A stretch of 17,812 bases of DNA from Cytophagaceae bacterium (GTDB lineage: Bacteria; Bacteroidota; Bacteroidia; Cytophagales; Cytophagaceae), in contig JAGKWN010000091.1 in NCBI GenBank assembly GCA_021151805.1, positions 1-17,812 of the forward strand, read 5' to 3'. The translations under genes were made by a program, and so were the position numbers. The notes below the pieces were generated by a model, which made no database searches, was not told where the DNA came from, and worked only from the letters and a program-made list of their open reading frames with translations. Each line of letters begins with the position of its first letter. Positions within the stretch are counted from its first letter, which is position 1. Shown here piece by piece: positions 13,699 through 17,812 of the stretch.

Positions 13699-15015
13699 TT
13701 ATGCTTCCAGCGTAACTTCACCATATGATTTAGTACGTACTATTGCTCCTAGCTGGTTCAGCAAGTTATACAATCCGAAATAAGTTCTGTTGATGTAAAT
13801 GCCATGACGGGAGCCTCGCGCCTGTCGCGCATCTTTGATCTCTTTAACCTGACCGATGTATTCACCAAATTCATAAATCTTTTTAAAATACGAATCATCA
13901 CTGAAATCAAACGTGTCTGAGTAAAATGGTTGTCCCAGCAAGCGGGTCATTTCACAAAAAAGATCAAAAAATATCTCCCGTTGCAAAGGAGTATCTTCAG
14001 CATCAAAAAAATTCAACCGCTCAAATGTCTGCAATAATTCGGTCTTGTCTTCAATGACTTCTTTATTCAGAAGTTTAAAATATTCATTGTAAAATTCATC
14101 CGGAATTTCTTTTACGCAACCGAAATCAATAACTCCTACCGTTCCGTTTTCCCGTAACAGGAAATTTCCGGGATGCGGATCTGCATGCACGGTACGTAGC
14201 TGATGCATTTGAAAATCATAAAAATCCCACAAAAGCTGGCCAATCTTGTTCCGTATATCCTGCGAAGGATTGGTTGCCAGGAATTCTTTCATATGCATAC
14301 CCTCCAGCCAATCCATTGTCAGAATACGTTTACTGGAATATTCTGGATAGTAATCAGGAAATATTAATCCTTTTATATGAGCGCATTGGTTCGAAATTTC
14401 CTTTGACCTCTTTAACTCCAGCTCATAATCTGTTTCTTCAATGAGTTTGGATTCGACCTCATCCATATACATATCCAGATCTTTTTCCTTCATATTGAGC
14501 AAACGCACTGCGAATGGCTTTACAAGCTTCAGATCAGATGATACACTTTCTGCTACGCCGGGATATTGAATTTTAACAGCCAACACTTTTCCTTCTTTTG
14601 TGGCTTTGTGCACCTGGCCAATAGATGCAGCATTTGAAGCAGTACGTTCAAATGTGTCGAACATGGAATCGGGAGTCTTACCAAAATACTTTTGAAAGGT
14701 TTTAACTACGAGCGGGTAAGACAAAGGTGGAGCGCTGTACTGAGCCATGGAAAATTTGTCTACATAGGCTTGCGGCAGCATGTTTTTATCCTGGCTTAAC
14801 ATCTGTGCAACTTTCAAGGCACTTCCTTTTAGCTGGCTCAATGTTTCATATACATCCTTTGAGTTGTCCTCATGCAGTTGATCTCTCGTCAGCTCAGGAT
14901 TAAAAGCTTTCTTCGCATAATGTTTAATATAATTCCCTCCTATCTTCGCGCCCGTTTGTACAAACTTTGTTGCACGCTCAACTTTACCTGTAGGAATATT
15001 ATTCTGCTCTTTCAT
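13699..15015 (-). CDS. ABC1/UbiB-like atypical kinase (AarF domain protein)
   Basis: A 438-residue protein of the ABC1/ADCK/UbiB family, atypical kinase-like ATPases linked in other organisms to ubiquinone or other prenyl-lipid metabolism. The family landmarks are visible: the N-terminal KxGQ element appears as LKGSALKVAQML (Lys68, Gln71, with Ala for Gly), the alanine-rich nucleotide loop is ASNAASIGQVHKA, the VAVK lysine is Lys148, HADPHPGN is at 277-284 and the metal-binding DFG at 297-299. No C-terminal membrane helix is evident. The TetR-like gene lies upstream on the same strand with an island of repeats between (15016-15191), so they may share a transcript. The substrate is unknown. 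Confidence 0.9.
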   Translation of the reverse strand: MKEQNNIPTGKVERATKFVQTGAKIGGNYIKHYAKKAFNPELTRDQLHEDNSKDVYETLSQLKGSALKVAQMLSQDKNMLPQAYVDKFSMAQYSAPPLSYPLVVKTFQKYFGKTPDSMFDTFERTASNAASIGQVHKATKEGKVLAVKIQYPGVAESVSSDLKLVKPFAVRLLNMKEKDLDMYMDEVESKLIEETDYELELKRSKEISNQCAHIKGLIFPDYYPEYSSKRILTMDWLEGMHMKEFLATNPSQDIRNKIGQLLWDFYDFQMHQLRTVHADPHPGNFLLRENGTVGVIDFGCVKEIPDEFYNEYFKLLNKEVIEDKTELLQTFERLNFFDAEDTPLQREIFFDLFCEMTRLLGQPFYSDTFDFSDDSYFKKIYEFGEYIGQVKEIKDARQARGSRHGIYINRTYFGLYNLLNQLGAIVRTKSYGEVTLEA

Positions 15016-15020
15016 AATTA

Positions 15021-15187
15021 ATTGTCTGAATCAGGATTTGTTGGATTTAAAGATTGAAGGATCGAATTAATATTAGCGTATTATCTATCACTCCTTTCAG
15101 GTATACGATTAAGGATTGATTTTGAATATAGGAGCTATATCTGAATCGGGATAATCTTCAAATCCAGTAAATCCCAATTCAGACAAT
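15021..15187. repeat. Intergenic island E bounded by inverted GGATTT-type repeats
   Basis: The left arm 15021-15055 (starting ATTGTCTGAATCAGGATTT) is an inverted copy of 15153-15187, with 30 of 35 positions identical. The arms begin 5 nt from the ABC1 start codon and end 4 nt from the TetR-like stop. Each arm is itself built of loose 9-bp GGATTT units. The 97-nt interior shows no gene. The motif TCTGAATCAGGATTT looks like a repeat common in environmental bacterial genomes; that is a recollection, not a search result. Confidence 0.75.
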
Positions 15188-15191
15188 ATGT

Positions 15192-15863
15192 TTATTTTTG
15201 AAACAGGAACTTGCCGAAGTCAACGACAGAATCCAATACGGAATTTCCCATCAGATCAAACGAAAGGTTTACAGCCTTTTCAATAGCGGCATCCGTACGT
15301 TCAAACCCACGGCTTTCATCTTCCATCCAGAATTTCAATACAAACAACAGTTGCATCCAAATAAGCTTATCATAGTTATCCGATAAAAACGGACGCTTCA
15401 TTACTTCATTTTTATCAATGCCTTCATGAATCAGGCTTTTGGCATAATCCAGGAAAGACTCCCTGAATCCCTTTAGAGGTGAGTTCATCCAGTTTTCAGG
15501 ACGTAACGAAAGTTTTGATGTATGTACAATGTAACTGCGATAATTTTTTAAAACCTCAATCCATGTGTAATAAAAAGAAAGAAGTTTTTCCCTTGCAGAA
15601 TATGATTCATACACTTCCTGGCTCTTGACCTTGGAAAGTGTTTCTTCAAAGATTCCTAGCCAGATATCTTTTTCAAGCGATTGAAATGAATTGTAATGTT
15701 CGTAGAATTCAGACTCTTTCCTGTGCAACGTTTTCATAAATTGAAATACTGATTGCGGAAGTTTTCCGTTCATAAGAACGTATTCGATAAATTGGTCACG
15801 AAGCTCTTTCGCAGAAATAGCTTCGGAAGTATGTTGCTGTGATTCTTCGATGTAGTTTTCCAT
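15192..15863 (-). CDS. TetR-like transcriptional regulator
   Basis: A 223-residue, all-helical protein. Residues about 17-65 align with the TetR DNA-binding domain: LRDQFIEYVLMNG (helix 1), then LPQSVFQFMKTLHRKESEFYEHYNSFQSLEKDIW, where EFYEHYNSFQSLEKDIW matches the usual LYRHFPSKEALL pattern. The HTH is degenerate, so DNA binding is likely but not certain. The C-terminal half would be the ligand-binding dimer domain. ATG 15863 is chosen over an in-frame TTG at 15872. It reads away from the tandem paralogues at 16007, and an inverted repeat lies in the shared upstream gap (15900-15954). Confidence 0.75.
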   Translation of the reverse strand: MENYIEESQQHTSEAISAKELRDQFIEYVLMNGKLPQSVFQFMKTLHRKESEFYEHYNSFQSLEKDIWLGIFEETLSKVKSQEVYESYSAREKLLSFYYTWIEVLKNYRSYIVHTSKLSLRPENWMNSPLKGFRESFLDYAKSLIHEGIDKNEVMKRPFLSDNYDKLIWMQLLFVLKFWMEDESRGFERTDAAIEKAVNLSFDLMGNSVLDSVVDFGKFLFQK

Positions 15864-15899
15864 AATATTCAAACAATTGAAGTGTGCTGAAGGTTCTGA

Positions 15900-15954
15900 T
15901 TTATTCCAATAATTTCATGATTTATCCACTGAAAGTCAATTATTTTGGAATAAA
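15900..15954. promoter_or_regulatory. Inverted repeat in the divergent gap, candidate operator
   Basis: TTTATTCCAA (15900-15909) and TTGGAATAAA (15945-15954) are perfect inverted copies. The match extends inward through TAATT and AATTA with two extra T on the right. The sites flank the start of the non-coding gap between the TetR-like gene and the tandem paralogues, a usual place for a TetR-type operator, although the spacing is wider than normal. It could also be a leader hairpin. Confidence 0.4.
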
Positions 15955-16006
15955 GAAGTTACTTAATGCCAAACAAGGTAATACATATGCATCTAAAAGA
16001 CACTCA

Positions 16007-16672
16007 ATGATCCGTTTCAAAGACGTACAGATTCCCAAACCGTGTTCCGTAGAATACGATTTATTACACGGTGATGCGACCAAACGTTTTTGCGGCAGCT
16101 GTGAAAAACACGTCTATGATTTCAGAGGAAAAGATGACTCCTATTTCTCTAATATCTTTCTGAAAAATAAAAAAATATGCGGTATATTTTATGAAGATCA
16201 GTTAAGTGCTAAAAAAAGTAACTCAAAAAACCCAATCTATGCATCACTTGTCGTAAAAATAACAAGCCTGATTCTTTTTGTTAAATCTTTTTTTATTTCT
16301 CATGAAACAAAAGCAACCGATTATTATTTACCGGAAGCCAGTCAAATAATAATCAGTGACAGTGTAGGAGTACAAATTCTTTATAAGAAAGTATCAAGCA
16401 GAACACGACACCATATAGATATATATGTAAATAATGAATTTATTAAAACGTATTATTATCCGAGAAATGGATTTATTTATCTGCCAGATTCGTTAAAACC
16501 TGATGACAAAATCAAAGTAAAGGTTATTGCGAATAAGGCAAATATTAAAACAAAAACTTATCGTTTTAAGTACTCGAAGTCTGCAACATTTATTATAAAA
16601 ATAACAAAAAAAAGAGAGCTTCGATTATCTAAAAGACGTAATTATGTGGGATGCCCCGCAAATTTCTGGTAA
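16007..16672 (+). CDS. Tandem paralogue 1: four-cysteine N-terminal domain, membrane segment, beta-rich C-terminal domain
   Basis: A 221-residue protein of unknown function. Residues 1-66 carry the conserved Cys domain: Cys13 (PKPCSVEYD), Cys29 and Cys32 (KRFCGSCEKHVYDF) and Cys58 (CGIFYEDQ). This is a variant of an N-terminal domain I know from many Bacteroidota membrane proteins (C...GRFC..C.K.V.DF...CGRF..DQ). Four cysteines with a CxxC suggest metal binding, unproven. A hydrophobic stretch (about 77-98) follows, then an exported beta-rich domain with IYLPDSLKPDDKIKV. I start at ATG 16007, where it aligns with copies 2 and 3; the frame open from 15884 adds residues absent from them. Its end (NYVGCPANFW) differs from copy 2. 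Confidence 0.8.
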   Translation: MIRFKDVQIPKPCSVEYDLLHGDATKRFCGSCEKHVYDFRGKDDSYFSNIFLKNKKICGIFYEDQLSAKKSNSKNPIYASLVVKITSLILFVKSFFISHETKATDYYLPEASQIIISDSVGVQILYKKVSSRTRHHIDIYVNNEFIKTYYYPRNGFIYLPDSLKPDDKIKVKVIANKANIKTKTYRFKYSKSATFIIKITKKRELRLSKRRNYVGCPANFW

Positions 16673-16691
16673 TAGTAAATACTTTATGATC

Positions 16692-17387
16692 ATGATCCGA
16701 TTCAAAGACATACAAATTCCAAAACCGTGTTCTGTAGAATACGATTTATTGCCGGGCAATGAAACCAAACGTTTTTGCGGCAGCTGTGAAAAACATGTCT
16801 ATGATTTCAGGGATAAAGATGAAACATACCTGAATCAGATTTTTCAAGAAACAGGGAAAGTATGTGGTATTTATTATGCAGACCAGATCCAGCCATCATC
16901 ATTAAATACCAAGCGTTCTTTTTACTATACCCTTGCTGCCAAATTCATTGGTGCAGGTTTATTTTTTAAAAGCCTATTCAGCATGCAGGATGTACATGCA
17001 TCTACCACCACCTCATTCCCTCCAACTACTGAACAGGAACCGATTACTAAAAACGGAGTAAAAGTTCAGGTTAAAGATCACAATTCCAGAATCGACTTTT
17101 ATCAGATTGAGATTTCGATCAATGACAGCCTATACACGTATGTGCTGAATCAGGAAGATAGTATTATCCATTTGCCTGATCACGTCCAGCCTGAAGACAA
17201 CATTAAAATCATTATTCGAAAGTCAAAAAAGAAACTGAATTACAGTGTGATTAAAACCAAAGGCAAAAAATATTCTTTCAAATACAAAAATGCTGAAACA
17301 ATCACCATACAGATAAATTCCAACAGACATCTTAAACTATTTAAAAGAAGAAGGCCACAGATAATGGGCAAACTCCGAGCTATGTAA
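16692..17387 (+). CDS. Tandem paralogue 2: four-cysteine N-terminal domain, membrane segment, beta-rich C-terminal domain
   Basis: A 231-residue paralogue of the gene before it, 19 nt downstream. The first 66 residues are nearly identical (IQIPKPCSVEYDLLPG, KRFCGSCEKHVYDF, VCGIYYADQ), with all four cysteines at the same positions, while the hydrophobic segment (about 76-97) and the C-terminal domain have diverged. The C-terminal part keeps IIHLPDHVQPEDNIKI, aligned with the same segment in copy 1, and ends in a basic tail (LKLFKRRRPQIM). ATG 16692 gives the MIRFKD start shared by all copies; ATG 16686, two codons upstream, is also possible. Function is unknown. Confidence 0.8.
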   Translation: MIRFKDIQIPKPCSVEYDLLPGNETKRFCGSCEKHVYDFRDKDETYLNQIFQETGKVCGIYYADQIQPSSLNTKRSFYYTLAAKFIGAGLFFKSLFSMQDVHASTTTSFPPTTEQEPITKNGVKVQVKDHNSRIDFYQIEISINDSLYTYVLNQEDSIIHLPDHVQPEDNIKIIIRKSKKKLNYSVIKTKGKKYSFKYKNAETITIQINSNRHLKLFKRRRPQIMGKLRAM

Positions 17388-17390
17388 CGT

Positions 17391-17812
17391 ATGATCCGAT
17401 TCAAAGACATCAGCATACCTAAACCCTGCTCCGTAGATTATGATTCACTGCCTGGCACTGATGTAAAACGTTTCTGCGGCAGCTGCCTGAAAGATGTTTA
17501 TGATTTCAGAGAGAAGGATGAAGTGTATTTAAACGAATTCTTTCATTCTACCGGAAAAGTATGTGGCCTATATTATCAGGATCAGATTCAAAAACCACGC
17601 CTGCAAACGCAACGTCCGATTTATTACATGTTTGCAACAAAAATAATCAGCTTAGGTTTATTTATAAAAACATTGCTTGGCACACATGATACAAACGCTG
17701 CTATTATTAATACCAACAAAACAATACAAACTATTGATGATACTTCCAAAGTAAAAACAATCTATAGAGGCAAATACAATAGACATGCTATTTTTACAGT
17801 TAACATTAACAT
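17391..17812 (+). CDS. Tandem paralogue 3 (partial, cut by the window end)
   Basis: A third copy starts at ATG 17391, 3 nt after the copy 2 stop, and stays open to the last base (140 residues visible). It has MIRFKDISIPKPCSVDYD, RFCGSCLKDVYDF and VCGLYYQDQ, with Cys13, Cys29, Cys32 and Cys58 kept and His35 of the first two copies replaced by Asp. A hydrophobic stretch (about 76-97) follows. The C-terminal part visible (IYRGKYNRHAIFTVNINI) is only loosely like copies 1 and 2. The stop codon lies beyond the window, and the array may continue. Confidence 0.8.
   Translation, partial: MIRFKDISIPKPCSVDYDSLPGTDVKRFCGSCLKDVYDFREKDEVYLNEFFHSTGKVCGLYYQDQIQKPRLQTQRPIYYMFATKIISLGLFIKTLLGTHDTNAAIINTNKTIQTIDDTSKVKTIYRGKYNRHAIFTVNIN

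Noticed and set aside
15884..16006. N-terminal extension of the first Cys paralogue
   Set aside because: The added 41 residues have no counterpart in copies 2 and 3, and cover the divergent gap with its inverted repeat.

Overview
The window reads as chromosomal DNA of a Bacteroidota bacterium, most likely a Cytophaga-like member of the Cytophagales. This is inferred from low-to-moderate GC, the lack of clear Shine-Dalgarno sites, promoters of the Bacteroidota type (TTG, 19 nt, TAnnTTTG), and families typical of the phylum: 7TMR-DISM histidine kinase, tandem proteins with the phylum-typical Cys N-terminal domain, and a phosphoserine phosphatase/phosphoglycerate dehydrogenase fusion. I see no phage, IS element, CRISPR array, rRNA or tRNA.

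Layout. 26-1786 (+) is a phosphohexomutase ending in a terminator. 2017-2796 (-) is an uncharacterised Bacteroidota protein. 2797-3644 is a long G-poor intergenic region holding seven 11-bp tandem repeats and a one-strand cluster of DnaA-box-like 9-mers, a candidate replication origin or DnaA-bound locus. 3645-10133 (+) is a co-directional run: a SerB-SerA fusion, SerC, a MaoC hotdog hydratase, a bestrophin-like channel, and a 7TMR-DISM histidine kinase broken by an apparent frameshift at a C5 tract. SerB-SerA plus SerC cover the whole phosphorylated serine pathway. From serC onward the genes nearly touch or overlap (1-nt gap, then 4- and 8-nt overlaps).

10344-11648 (-) is a class I/II aminotransferase, separated from the kinase by a strong bidirectional terminator. 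11649-12096 holds a good promoter and a SAM-I riboswitch whose first downstream ORF is an unrecognised small protein of about 80 residues. Then come a PhzF-like isomerase (+), a small hypothetical protein (+), an ABC1/UbiB-like kinase (-) and a TetR-like regulator (-). The window ends in three tandem paralogues (16007, 16692 and 17391, the last cut off) with a four-cysteine N-terminal domain, a membrane segment and a diverged C-terminal domain.

The most unusual structure lies between genes. Five intergenic gaps (1787-2016, 5547-5702, 10134-10343, 13246-13336, 15016-15191) are bounded by inverted pairs of degenerate short tandem repeats: heptamers of an AATTATG type or a TAGTTGC type, and one pair built on GGATTT. 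The repeat arms run almost exactly up to the neighbouring start and stop codons. They resemble heptanucleotide STRR repeats of cyanobacteria, but the paired inverted arrangement around whole intergenic gaps deserves a genome-wide look.
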